DNA from: an uncultured Candidatus Melainabacteria bacterium
GTDB taxonomy: Bacteria; Cyanobacteriota; Vampirovibrionia; Gastranaerophilales; Gastranaerophilaceae
Direction of reading: 5' to 3'
Assembly: GCA_934757255.1 (NCBI GenBank)
Contig: CAKVLL010000004.1
Coordinates: forward strand, 1-64,000
DNA: 64,000 nucleotides
In this document: positions 50,615 through 59,570 of the stretch, piece by piece
Position numbering within the stretch: the stretch's first letter is position 1
How the letters are laid out: each line of letters starts with the position of its first letter
Notes under the pieces: model-generated
What the model was told of the DNA's origin: nothing
Seen by the model: the letters and a program-made list of their open reading frames with translations, nothing else
The model's database searches: none
Program-made: the position numbers and the translations under genes

Positions 50615-51816
50615 TATTTTCCTTTAATCATTCTTTTTACTTTATTTGTTGCACGCTGAAATAAGCTTACTTTCTTTTGAGTCGCTTGTTCTTCAATCCT
50701 TTCCACAATTCTTACAGGACGTCCTTGTATAACTTTTTGAATACCTCCCGTAATAATTCTGTCACCTACATTAACACCTGAAGAAACTAGCCATTTGCCG
50801 TTATCTTCACCCATTGTTTTAATATAAGTCATTTTTGGTAAATTATCCTTATCAAGAACATACAAATAGCGTCCTTCTTGGTTTTCCATAGTTGCCTCTT
50901 GAGGAACGACAGCTACCTTATCTTTGTTTTTAGTATAAAGAATTACGCGCCCAAAATCCCCTTGCAATAAAGAATCGTCAGGATTTGGGAATGTTGCTCT
51001 CATAGTAATTGTACCGGTTGAATCATCAATTTTGTTATCATGAAAATCTTGAACACCTTTAAATTTATACTTTTCACCGGAACTGAAAATAAATTCAACA
51101 TCTCGATTTACATTTGCTGTTTTATCAATTCTAACAAGCTCAGCATAATCTTTTGATTCCAAAGGGAAAGTTATATACATCGGGTCTGAACTGTTAATGG
51201 TTGTTAAAGCCCCGCTATTCATTGAAACATAGTTACCAACAGTTACGGAAATAATACCGACACGTCCGTTCACAGGAGATTTAACTTTTGTGTAACCTAA
51301 GTTTCTTTGAGTGTCTCGATACGCACTTTGAGCATTCGCAACCTGCGCTCTATAAGCATCTCTCTGAGATAAAATACTATCATAATCAGAACGAGCAATA
51401 TAATCATTTTGCACAAGTTCTTTATAACGTTTTAATTGCTTGTCATAATAAGCATATTGAGATTGCGCGTTATCTAAATTCGCCTTAGCTTGATTTGCAG
51501 CGTATTGATATTGTTGAGGTTCAATCTCAAATAACAATTGACCTGCTTTTACATGGTCGCCTTCTTTAAAGTAACTTTTAGTTAAATATCCGCTAATACG
51601 TGCTAATACATCAACTCTATATTTTGCAACAACTCTCGCTGTAGCCGTAAATTGACGCTGTACTTCTTCTGAGCCGACTGTAGTAACAGTAACTGCCGGA
51701 GTACCCATCATAGCACGCTGTTTTGCAGTTTTCATTTTATCCATATTAGATAAAAACATTCTGCCTAAAATTAGCGCAAGTACTATTAGTACAATGATTA
51801 TAATATTTTTTCTCAT
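50614..51816 (-). CDS. RND periplasmic adaptor (membrane fusion protein)
   Basis: The 400-residue adaptor has an N-terminal membrane anchor (MRKNIIIIVLIVLALILGRM) without a lipobox cysteine, a lipoyl/barrel-sandwich domain (RVDVLARISGYLTKSYFKEG), an alpha hairpin (QAKANLDNAQSQYAYYDKQL...), then the mirrored barrel half (TKVKSPVNGRVGIISVTVG) and beta-barrel domains. It links the RND pump to the TolC channel. First gene of the operon, with a GGAGAGAG ribosome-binding site. Confidence 0.95.
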   Translation of the reverse strand: MRKNIIIIVLIVLALILGRMFLSNMDKMKTAKQRAMMGTPAVTVTTVGSEEVQRQFTATARVVAKYRVDVLARISGYLTKSYFKEGDHVKAGQLLFEIEPQQYQYAANQAKANLDNAQSQYAYYDKQLKRYKELVQNDYIARSDYDSILSQRDAYRAQVANAQSAYRDTQRNLGYTKVKSPVNGRVGIISVTVGNYVSMNSGALTTINSSDPMYITFPLESKDYAELVRIDKTANVNRDVEFIFSSGEKYKFKGVQDFHDNKIDDSTGTITMRATFPNPDDSLLQGDFGRVILYTKNKDKVAVVPQEATMENQEGRYLYVLDKDNLPKMTYIKTMGEDNGKWLVSSGVNVGDRIITGGIQKVIQGRPVRIVERIEEQATQKKVSLFQRATNKVKRMIKGK

Positions 51817-52037
51817 TCTCTCTCCATAATCTGGTTATACATATCCTTGTATTATTTTACACCAAAAAAAACAATAAAATAATATGTTTAATTTTAAACA
51901 CAATTTTAACAAGAAAATTCTTATTTTCAAGAAGAAATAACAAAACTGCTTATTACTAAAAATATTAACACTGATTTTTGTCCTATTTACTTATCCTTAG
52001 AAACTTTTACAAAACATTATTAAACAATAAAATCACT
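51817..52037. other. Spacer upstream of the efflux operon
   Basis: AT-rich spacer of 221 bases with the efflux-operon promoter expected inside. No gene, repressor gene or clear operator seen. Confidence 0.45.
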
Positions 52038-53066
52038 CTAACGGATTAATTTCTGTGATTTCGGATCCAAAATGTCACGTATAGTATCACCTAATAAATT
52101 AAAGCAAAGTACAGCGATAAAAATCAAAGCGCCAGGAGTTAAAAGCCAAGGACGATAAAAAATGTTTGTAAACTCTTGCGCTTCTTTTAGCATGTTGCCC
52201 CAACTTGCGTCGGGTTGTTGAATACCAAGCCCTAAAAAGCTTAAACCTGATTCCGCTAAAATATAAGAAGGAACGCTCAATGTCATTGCTATAATTACAT
52301 AACTTGTTGTTTGAGGTAATATATGTTTCAAAATAATTCGCCAATCAGAAGCCCCAAGCATTTTTTCCGCCTGCACAAAATCCTCATTTTTGATAGATAA
52401 AACCATTCCCCTAACAACTCTTGCGAACCCTGACCAACCAATCAATGCAAGGATTACAACAATAAGGGCAAATCTTTGAACACTTGTCATACCGCTTGGA
52501 AGAATTGCAGCAAGAATTATTAAAAGATAAAAACTCGGTATTGCCATAATAGCTTCTGCAAATCTCATCATCAAAGTATCAATAATTCCACCGTAATAGC
52601 CTGAAATTCCTCCATAAATTAAACCTATAGGAAAAACAATGAGAAGGGATAAAAACCCAACCGTCATAGAAATTCTACCGCCAAAAAGCAAGCGAGAAAA
52701 TACATCACGACCGTTAATATCAGTTCCTAAAAGATATATTTGTCCGCCATCTTGCACTCCGAACAAATGTCCGTGAGTAAACAATTTCAAATAGTATTTA
52801 TGACTTCTGTCTTGCTTAAAAACTGTTTGCATTAAAGAAGGTTCATATTCTCGAATATAATTATAGGTATAAGGACGAGAAAGTTTTCCACATTCATTAA
52901 TTGTATAAATTTTAGATGGCGGCGCATAAGCCATCTCTCTATTAGAATACGTGTTAGAATATGGTGCGATAAAATCCGCAAAAAGAATTAACAAATACAT
53001 AATCGCAAGAATTATAAAAGCTGTTTTTGCGAATTTGTCTTGAAAGATTTTTTTTATTATTTCCAT
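52038..53066 (-). CDS. Peptide/nickel-type ABC transporter permease, OppC-like
   Basis: The 342-residue inner-membrane permease has six hydrophobic segments. It has the OppC/DppC hallmarks of an N-terminal anchor plus a periplasmic loop (~100 residues) and the EAA-type loop (AEKMLGASDWRIILKHILPQ). It pairs with the OppB-like gene 199 bases upstream. No ATPase genes accompany them in the window. A TATTAT ends six bases before the ATG and no Shine-Dalgarno is present, so it may have its own leaderless transcript in addition to operon read-through. Confidence 0.92.
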   Translation of the reverse strand: MEIIKKIFQDKFAKTAFIILAIMYLLILFADFIAPYSNTYSNREMAYAPPSKIYTINECGKLSRPYTYNYIREYEPSLMQTVFKQDRSHKYYLKLFTHGHLFGVQDGGQIYLLGTDINGRDVFSRLLFGGRISMTVGFLSLLIVFPIGLIYGGISGYYGGIIDTLMMRFAEAIMAIPSFYLLIILAAILPSGMTSVQRFALIVVILALIGWSGFARVVRGMVLSIKNEDFVQAEKMLGASDWRIILKHILPQTTSYVIIAMTLSVPSYILAESGLSFLGLGIQQPDASWGNMLKEAQEFTNIFYRPWLLTPGALIFIAVLCFNLLGDTIRDILDPKSQKLIR

Positions 53067-53072
53067 AAGTTT

Positions 53073-53078
53073 ATAATA
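53073..53078 (-). promoter_or_regulatory. -10-like box six bases before the OppC start
   Basis: TATTAT on the minus strand, followed by six bases then the ATG at 53066. No -35 can be fixed. Confidence 0.35.
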
Positions 53079-53080
53079 CC

Positions 53081-53260
53081 CCTCACCTCTAACCCCTCTC
53101 CCTCGGAGAGGGTGAAAAGTCGTTCAATTGATTTTATTTAGTCTTTTGTCATTGCGAGCCTCATAAAAGATGTGGCAATCTATTTGGTAAAAACTAACCC
53201 TCACCCGAATTTCTAAGTTTCGCACAGCTCAACTTGAAATTCTATCCTCTTCCTAGGAGA
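53081..53260. repeat. Cluster of three intergenic repeats between OppB and OppC genes
   Basis: In order: a CCCCTCACC...CCCTCTCCCTCGGAGAGGG palindrome (53081-53112), a GTCATTG-type repeat (53148-53181) and a composite of the 43-bp core (53202-53244) with a CCTCTTCCTAGGAGAGG palindrome. The core is identical at 43 of 43 positions to 54265-54307. Confidence 0.85.
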
Positions 53261-53265
53261 GGGGG

Positions 53266-54237
53266 TTACCTGCTCGCCCTAATTCTCGGATCTGCTATCA
53301 TTAGCAGAATATCCGCAATTAAGTTGCCTAATATTAACATTATTGTCCCCATCATTAATGATGCCATAACTAAATTAATATCCGATTTCATAACCGCCTC
53401 CAAAATCAGACGTCCAAGTCCCGGAAACTGAAAAACATATTCAGTAAGCGCAGCACCGCTCAAAAGTCCTGCGAATTCAAATCCCAAAAGTGTTATCATA
53501 GGATTTATTGCATTTCTAAGTGCATGTTTAAAAATAACTTTCCCTTCACTCAAACCTTTTGCACGAGCAAATTTAACATAATCACTATCTAACACTTCAA
53601 GCATATTTGCTCGCATTTGTCGTTGCAAACCTGATAAAGATATTGTAAACAAAACAATTACAGGTAAAACCAGATGCTTAGATAAATCCATTATTTTTCC
53701 ACAAAAACTCATTTCGTTAAAATCATAACTCGTCAGACCTCCAACAGGAAACCAACCGGTTTTTACAGCAAAAATCAACATCAAAATAGCAAAAAAGAAC
53801 GATGGGATTGCCATCCCTACACTAGAAATTACTGTTAAAATTCTATCAAATGCCGTTTCTTTTTTTATCGCAGCCAAAATCCCAAGTGGAATTCCTACTA
53901 TCCAAGTCATAAAAATCACAATACTTGTCAACAATAATGTGTTTGGGATTCTTTCTTTTAGTTTTGTGGAAACCTTTTCACCGGCTGAAGTATACCCTAA
54001 ATCACCTTGAACAAAAGATTTTGCCCAAGAAGCATACTGGATATAAATCGGCTTATCCAATTTCAGACGTTTCATTTCTTTATTCAATGTTTCTTGAGAA
54101 ATTGAAGGATTTAAGCGAAGTTCTGCAAGCGGATCAACAGGCGAAAGCCTGATTATAAAAAAGCTTATTAAAGATACCAAAATTAAAAGTGGTATCACTT
54201 GTAGAATTCTTTTTAGTATATATTTAAATAAATTCAT
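53266..54237 (-). CDS. Peptide-type ABC transporter permease, OppB-like
   Basis: The 323-residue permease has the typical OppB start (MNLFKYILKRILQVIPLLIL), a periplasmic helix region with LDKPIYIQYASWAKSFVQGDLGYT split over residues ~58-83, TM segments, and the EAA loop (ARAKGLSEGKVIFKHALRNA). It is flanked on both sides by a perfect 43-bp repeat copy. The start has an AAAGG site. Works with the OppA-like lipoprotein upstream and the OppC-like permease downstream. Confidence 0.93.
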   Translation of the reverse strand: MNLFKYILKRILQVIPLLILVSLISFFIIRLSPVDPLAELRLNPSISQETLNKEMKRLKLDKPIYIQYASWAKSFVQGDLGYTSAGEKVSTKLKERIPNTLLLTSIVIFMTWIVGIPLGILAAIKKETAFDRILTVISSVGMAIPSFFFAILMLIFAVKTGWFPVGGLTSYDFNEMSFCGKIMDLSKHLVLPVIVLFTISLSGLQRQMRANMLEVLDSDYVKFARAKGLSEGKVIFKHALRNAINPMITLLGFEFAGLLSGAALTEYVFQFPGLGRLILEAVMKSDINLVMASLMMGTIMLILGNLIADILLMIADPRIRASR

Positions 54238-54264
54238 TTTTACCTTTCAATATATTTAAGCCCC

Positions 54265-54330
54265 CACCCGAATTTCTAAGTTTCGCACAGCTCAACTTGA
54301 AATTCTACCCTCCCCCTATAAAGGGAGGGA
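54265..54330. repeat. 43-bp core repeat with palindromic arm
   Basis: The core 54265-54307 is the same as 53202-53244, followed by CCCTCCCC...GGGAGGG. Inside the core GAATTTCTAAGTT and AACTTGAAATTC make an imperfect stem. Confidence 0.85.
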
Positions 54331-54333
54331 ACA

Positions 54334-56157
54334 TTAATCTATATAAACCTCATCCAAATTATAAATCAAACCACTCAGAGAAGTTGGAAAAATATTCTTA
54401 AACTTTTTCCTGATTGCAGTAATTCTAATTGGTGAATACAAATAAATTATTGGCTTTTGATTATAAATAATCGTTTGATACCTGTCGTACAAAGGTTTGC
54501 GTTCTTCGTACGTAAGTTTAAGCGCGCCTTCTCTAAAAATTTCATCTAACTCTTTTTCCCAATTCAGTCTATCGTCGACAGAATAGCCATTTGGACGCTG
54601 ATTAAACAAATGTAAACTTCCATTTGAAGTCCAAACATTTTTACCGTCGTGCGGTTCAAGCGGAGTTCCGGTAAGCCCCATTATTGCCATATCCCAGTCG
54701 TTTGTATTTGTCATTTTATTTACAAGAGAATTAAATTCTACAGGCTTAAAGTTTACCTTCATTCCTAAATCTTCTAAATCCTGTTTTACCATAACACCCA
54801 AAGCTTCGCGCTCAAGGTTACCTGCGTTTGTATATAAATCAAATTCTACTCGATTATTTAAAGAATCGTACAATTTTCCGTTTCTTTGCTTAAAACCTGC
54901 TTTTTCAAGACTCTTTTTCGCAACATTCAAATCACACGGATGCCCTTTAATATATTTATTTAAATAAATAGAATTTAAACTCTCGGCCGTAAATAAAGGT
55001 TCTGCAACACCCGATGCGATATTTTGCACCATATTTTTTCTATCAACCGCCCAATCAATTGCAGCTCTAAAATCCCTATTGGCAAACCATTTTTGTTTAA
55101 TAGGGTTTACATAAGGCTTTCCGTTCTTATCTTTTCGGTTATTTAGATTAATAACCAAAAACAAAGTTCCAGTGTCAGGTCCTAAATTATAAACTTTATA
55201 ATCTGATTTTGCTTCATTAAGTTTATATTGCGCAACATTTGCACCTCGAATTCCCAGAACATCAATTTCTTTGGCTTCAAATTTCAGAATTTCATTATTT
55301 GAATCACCAACAATCATATAAACAACTTTATCGAGATAAGGCAATTTTTTATTATCTAAATTAATTTTGTAATAATTCGGATTGCGTTCAAATACAACTC
55401 TTTGCGCCGCAACGTATTCTTTTAATCTGAATGCGCCACCTGATACAATAGTTTTAGGATTTGTATCAGGATTTAAAAAGGCATTAAACACAGACTCGCC
55501 TTTATCAGAATATGGTTTAAAATAATGTTTCGGCACAATCGGATAAGAAAGTTGTCTTAAAAATGGCGCAAATGGTTTAGGTGTTGTAAATTTAACGGTA
55601 TAATCATCAAGTTTTACAAGTTCAGGCAATTTACCGTCAACTTTCATCGCATCCATAGTAGAAGGATTCCCCAAACCTTTAAATACAATTTCATTATACG
55701 TATACATTACATCATCGGCGTTAATTGGCTTACCATCTGACCATTTAATTCCATGTCTTAAGTGTATAATGTAATCATTGCCGTTAACTTCAAAACTTTT
55801 TGCCAGCTGCGGCTGCACTTGACCGGTTCTAGAATTTGTACCAACAAGCCCATCATACAGCATTCCTGCCATAGAAGAAGATGTTGCATCTTTTGTGTTA
55901 CAAGGGTTGAATGTTTTAGGCTCTCCAATAGTAGAAAGCACAATTCTTCCGCCAAATTTCCCCACAGGCGCTTGTGATTGCAGATAATCCACACCATTTA
56001 TCGTAACATTTTTTTCTCGAGCAGGATATTTTATTTGAGATGAATTATCTTCTATTGCTTGTAAATCTACACATTCAGGCTTATCAGCTCTAATACATGC
56101 TTTAAGACATATCCCCAATATCAGAACTATAAATAAAAAACTTAGAACTCTCTTCAT
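54334..56157 (-). CDS. Peptide-binding lipoprotein of an ABC transporter (family 5)
   Basis: The 607-residue precursor has an N-terminal hydrophobic segment and a lipobox L18-K-A-C21 (MKRVLSFLFIVLILGICLKA then C), so it is probably a lipoprotein. The family-5 solute-binding signature includes LRHGIKWSDGKPINADDV and the late DWDMAIMGLT. It binds oligopeptides or similar ligands for the OppB/OppC-like permeases. The start at 56157 follows a TATTCT by six bases. An extra eight codons upstream in frame look unlikely. Confidence 0.92.
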   Translation of the reverse strand: MKRVLSFLFIVLILGICLKACIRADKPECVDLQAIEDNSSQIKYPAREKNVTINGVDYLQSQAPVGKFGGRIVLSTIGEPKTFNPCNTKDATSSSMAGMLYDGLVGTNSRTGQVQPQLAKSFEVNGNDYIIHLRHGIKWSDGKPINADDVMYTYNEIVFKGLGNPSTMDAMKVDGKLPELVKLDDYTVKFTTPKPFAPFLRQLSYPIVPKHYFKPYSDKGESVFNAFLNPDTNPKTIVSGGAFRLKEYVAAQRVVFERNPNYYKINLDNKKLPYLDKVVYMIVGDSNNEILKFEAKEIDVLGIRGANVAQYKLNEAKSDYKVYNLGPDTGTLFLVINLNNRKDKNGKPYVNPIKQKWFANRDFRAAIDWAVDRKNMVQNIASGVAEPLFTAESLNSIYLNKYIKGHPCDLNVAKKSLEKAGFKQRNGKLYDSLNNRVEFDLYTNAGNLEREALGVMVKQDLEDLGMKVNFKPVEFNSLVNKMTNTNDWDMAIMGLTGTPLEPHDGKNVWTSNGSLHLFNQRPNGYSVDDRLNWEKELDEIFREGALKLTYEERKPLYDRYQTIIYNQKPIIYLYSPIRITAIRKKFKNIFPTSLSGLIYNLDEVYID

Positions 56158-56333
56158 AGAATAAGAATACCATAGCAAAATAATTTTTGCTTAATCCAAA
56201 AGGCTAAATTTTTGTAACAAATTGTAAAAAATTAAAATTATATTAAAATATCTTTACAACCTTGCCAATGTTGTTTTTATAATGGTAGAATATTATTGGT
56301 GGAGAGGTATGCCTCTTTTAGAGAAAGAGACAA

Positions 56334-58427
56334 ATGGAACTGGGTAAATTATCAAAAATATTAAGCAATAATGATATCGTCCTTGCGATTGGCTTGGTCG
56401 TTATTGTGTGCATGATGGTAATTCCACTTCCACCTGTACTTTTAGATTTATTACTGACCGTAAACATTTCTTTAGCAGTTGTCATCATGCTTGTTTGTCT
56501 ATACACCCAAGAACCGCTTGATTATTCTTCTTTTCCAACGGTTCTATTGATTGCAACCCTCTTCAGATTAGGTCTAAACGTTAGTTCTACACGTTTAATT
56601 TTATTAAACGGTGAGGCCGGAAATGTAATTAACTCGTTCGGAGAATTCGTTGTCGGTGGTAACTACGTTGTCGGTGCCGTTATATTTTGTATCCTTGTTT
56701 TAATTAACTTCATGGTAATTACAGGTGGTGCGACTCGTGTTGCTGAAGTTTCTGCCAGATTTACATTGGATAAAATGCCCGGCAAGCAATTGAGTATTGA
56801 CGCTGATTTAAACTCAGGTCTGATTAACGAAGAACAGGCGAAAGAAAGACGTAAAAAATTAGAGCGCGAAACTGATTTTTACGGTACTATGGATGGTGCT
56901 TCTAAGTTCGTTAAAGGTGATGCGACAGCAGGTATCGTAATTACTGTTATAAATATCGTTGGTGGTTTGATTATCGGTATAATTCAATTACACATGAATG
57001 TTCAACAAGCGCTCTCTACATATACTATTTTAACAGTTGGTGATGGTCTTGTTTCTCAAATTCCTGCACTTTTGATTTCTACTGCAACTGGTTTGATTGT
57101 GTCTCGTGCAACAGGGAAAGACGAATCTTTATCTCAAGATATCAAAAACGAAATGTTTTCTGATCCTAGAGTTTTAGGTGTTGTAGCCGGTCTTTTAGGT
57201 TTTATGGGTATAATCCCAGGTATGCCAACTGTTCCGTTTTTGGCAATTGCAGGTATTGCTGGTGGAATGGCTTATTTTAAAGCTAAAAATAAAAAAGAAG
57301 TTCAGCAAACACAAGAAGCTCAACAGGCTCAACAAGCTCAACAAGAAAAGCTCGGCAAAAAAGAAAAACGCGCAAAAGCTACAAGAGAAAGTGTTATGGA
57401 ATTGCTTAACGTAGATACTATTGAAATCGAAGTTGGTTACAGGCTTGTTCAGTTGCTTAATGTTGAAATGGGCGGTGATTTATTGGAACGTATTGCTCAA
57501 ATCAGACGCCAAACAGCACTTGATTTAGGTATTGTACTTCCATCCATAAGAGTGCGTGATAATTTACAACTTTCTCCAAATTCTTATCAAATAAAATTAA
57601 AAGGTGTTGCACTGGAATCCGGAGAAGTTTATCCTGAACGATATCTAGCAATGTGCGCCGGCGACCCTGTCGGCAACTTAGCAATTAACGGTATTCACGC
57701 AATTGAACCGGCGTTTGGTTTACCTGCTCTTTGGATAGAACCTAAGGACAAAGACATGGCAGAAATGTCTGGTTACACGGTAGTTTCAGCTTCTGCAGTA
57801 ATTTCAACTCACATAACAGAAGTTATCAAAAAATGCGCATCTGAAATTATTTCAAGATTTGACGTCCAACAACTTATTGACAACCTTAAAAAAGAAGTTT
57901 CAGAAGATTATGTAAACGACATAATGAAAGATATTACAGTTGGCGATGTTCAAATTGTTATGCAAAACTTGCTTAAAGAAGGTGTTGCAGTACGCGATTT
58001 GAAAACGATTTTAGAAACAATCAGTTTGCAAGCTAAGATTAATAAAAATCCTAATTTCTTAACTGAACATGTGCGCCAAGCATTATCAAGAAATATCTGC
58101 AAACAAAATCTTGCCGATACCGGCGAATTATATGTAATAACACTTGCACCTGATGTTGAAAATACAATTGCAAAAGGAGCAAGTCCTGACGGTCAAAGCG
58201 TTACACTCGACCCAAGCTTTACTAAAAATATGTTTGACAAGATGAATTTGGAATTGGAAAAAGCTATTACAGCAACAGGAAACCAGCCTGTAATTTTATG
58301 TTCTTCGCCTATCAGACTGTTATTTAGAAAGCTTGTTGAAAGAACTTATCCACAAATTTCTATTATGTCATATAATGAAATTAGTCCGAATGTTAAGGTC
58401 AAGTCAGTTGGCATGGTGAAGGCGTAA
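56334..58427 (+). CDS. flhA: Flagellar biosynthesis protein FlhA
   Basis: The 697-residue inner-membrane component of the flagellar type III export gate. It has eight N-terminal transmembrane segments, the FHIPEP signature RFTLDKMPGKQLSIDADLN (142-160), a Gln/Ala-rich low-complexity linker (about 320-340) and the large cytoplasmic domain that docks chaperone-substrate complexes. No other flagellar structural genes are in the window. The PilZ gene downstream suggests motility control. The ATG is preceded by purine-rich GAGAAAGAGAC. Confidence 0.95.
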   Translation: MELGKLSKILSNNDIVLAIGLVVIVCMMVIPLPPVLLDLLLTVNISLAVVIMLVCLYTQEPLDYSSFPTVLLIATLFRLGLNVSSTRLILLNGEAGNVINSFGEFVVGGNYVVGAVIFCILVLINFMVITGGATRVAEVSARFTLDKMPGKQLSIDADLNSGLINEEQAKERRKKLERETDFYGTMDGASKFVKGDATAGIVITVINIVGGLIIGIIQLHMNVQQALSTYTILTVGDGLVSQIPALLISTATGLIVSRATGKDESLSQDIKNEMFSDPRVLGVVAGLLGFMGIIPGMPTVPFLAIAGIAGGMAYFKAKNKKEVQQTQEAQQAQQAQQEKLGKKEKRAKATRESVMELLNVDTIEIEVGYRLVQLLNVEMGGDLLERIAQIRRQTALDLGIVLPSIRVRDNLQLSPNSYQIKLKGVALESGEVYPERYLAMCAGDPVGNLAINGIHAIEPAFGLPALWIEPKDKDMAEMSGYTVVSASAVISTHITEVIKKCASEIISRFDVQQLIDNLKKEVSEDYVNDIMKDITVGDVQIVMQNLLKEGVAVRDLKTILETISLQAKINKNPNFLTEHVRQALSRNICKQNLADTGELYVITLAPDVENTIAKGASPDGQSVTLDPSFTKNMFDKMNLELEKAITATGNQPVILCSSPIRLLFRKLVERTYPQISIMSYNEISPNVKVKSVGMVKA

Positions 58428-58429
58428 GA

Positions 58430-58468
58430 GCCCCTCACCCCCAACCCCTCTCCCGCAAGGGGCGAGGG
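58430..58468. repeat. CCCCTC/GAGGGG palindromic repeat
   Basis: CCCCTCACC...CCCCTCTCCC-GCAA-GGGGCGAGGGG lies directly after flhA, in the same family as 53081-53112. Confidence 0.75.
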
Positions 58469-58499
58469 GAGAAAATAAAAAAAATCAGAAAGGTCATAT

Positions 58500-59099
58500 A
58501 TGAGAGAACTAATAAAAGAAAACCAAATAGTAACAATCGTTCCACAAGATTTTAAACTTACAAATAAAGGAAAAGTTTTAAATGTTTCAATGGATGGTTT
58601 TAGAATGGAATTGAAATACAAGCCTGACGGACTTATTGTTAATCATATTTGCGATTTTTATTCTTTTACAGATAATGGTTATCTTTATTTTGAATCTTAT
58701 ATACAGAAACTTGAAAACAACGTGATTACAATTGCGAATCCTGTAAAACACAGATTTTTACAAAGACGTAAATTTACACGTATTAAATTCTTAGAAGATT
58801 TAGAATTGACTTGCGGTGACGTTTCTCACAAAGTTAGAACCCTTGACCTTTCTGCCGGTGGTATGAAATTAAGAACAGAAGCCAATATTGATATAGAAAA
58901 AGTCTATGATGTTTCAATTAAATTAAGTGACGAGCAAGAAATAAAATGTAAATACCAACTTATCCGTGTAGAAAAAGGTGATAGCGGACTTTATACAATT
59001 TCCGGAAGATTTACATCATTAAGTAACATTGATAAAATGACACTTGTTCAATTCTGTATGAAAAAAGACATGGAAAACCTAAATAAACGCGGAGAATAA
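58500..59099 (+). CDS. PilZ-domain c-di-GMP-binding protein (YcgR-like)
   Basis: The 199-residue protein has an N-terminal YcgR-like beta domain (NQIVTIVPQDFKLTNKGKVL) and a PilZ domain with the RRKFTRIKF arginine motif (about 87-95) and the DLSAGGMKL motif (about 118-126), both required to bind cyclic-di-GMP. Such proteins brake flagellar or pilus motors. Its location just after flhA supports a motility role. An AAAGG site precedes the ATG. Confidence 0.92.
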   Translation: MRELIKENQIVTIVPQDFKLTNKGKVLNVSMDGFRMELKYKPDGLIVNHICDFYSFTDNGYLYFESYIQKLENNVITIANPVKHRFLQRRKFTRIKFLEDLELTCGDVSHKVRTLDLSAGGMKLRTEANIDIEKVYDVSIKLSDEQEIKCKYQLIRVEKGDSGLYTISGRFTSLSNIDKMTLVQFCMKKDMENLNKRGE

Positions 59100-59114
59100 G
59101 TGAGGAAAAACTAA

Positions 59115-59459
59115 ATGGGGTATGCAGAAAATTTAAGATTATTTTTTGTAGTTATTACAATTATTGTCTTGGGTACAGTTAGCATTATAAGAGTTGGTGC
59201 TATAGATATGCATGCAATTATTACAACAGCCATAATCTTAATTCCAGCAACAGTAGTAATGGGTTATTTAGGACAAAGAATGGGCGAAATAATGGATAAT
59301 CCAAAAAATAGAGCTGATGCTGATTATAAATTAGCTGTATTAAATGCTTTAAAGAAAATGGACAAATCTATAACTCTCCAAGAACTTAATGAAAAATTAA
59401 CAAAACAAGTTGCAGAACCTGATTTGCCAGATTCTTCAGACGATGATATAGATGTGTAA
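59115..59459 (+). CDS. Small two-helix membrane protein, 114 aa
   Basis: Unknown function. Two N-terminal membrane segments (about residues 9-27 and 34-52), a GQRMGEIMDNP turn, then a cytosolic helix (LAVLNALKKMDKSITLQELN) and an acidic tail ending DSSDDDIDV. It follows the PilZ gene by 15 bases and carries a weak GAGG site, so it is probably in the flhA-PilZ operon. Confidence 0.76.
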   Translation: MGYAENLRLFFVVITIIVLGTVSIIRVGAIDMHAIITTAIILIPATVVMGYLGQRMGEIMDNPKNRADADYKLAVLNALKKMDKSITLQELNEKLTKQVAEPDLPDSSDDDIDV

Positions 59460-59570
59460 ATTTTCAAAATTAACATTTTTTTGCGAATTGTAAAATTTCG
59501 TAAAAAAAATGTCAAAAAAAACTTTTCATTTGTTTTAATTTGTGTATAATATAACAAAGGAAGAAGATTT

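Noticed and set aside
53202..54307. Two identical 43-bp repeats, possible CRISPR
   Set aside because: Only two copies, a full gene apart, with no spacer array and no cas genes; they fit the intergenic palindromic family.
16741..56215. Scattered TTGTAACA/TGTTACA motifs upstream of several genes as a regulon operator
   Set aside because: Only the 16774 copy is a clean dyad; the others are half-sites expected by chance in AT-rich DNA.
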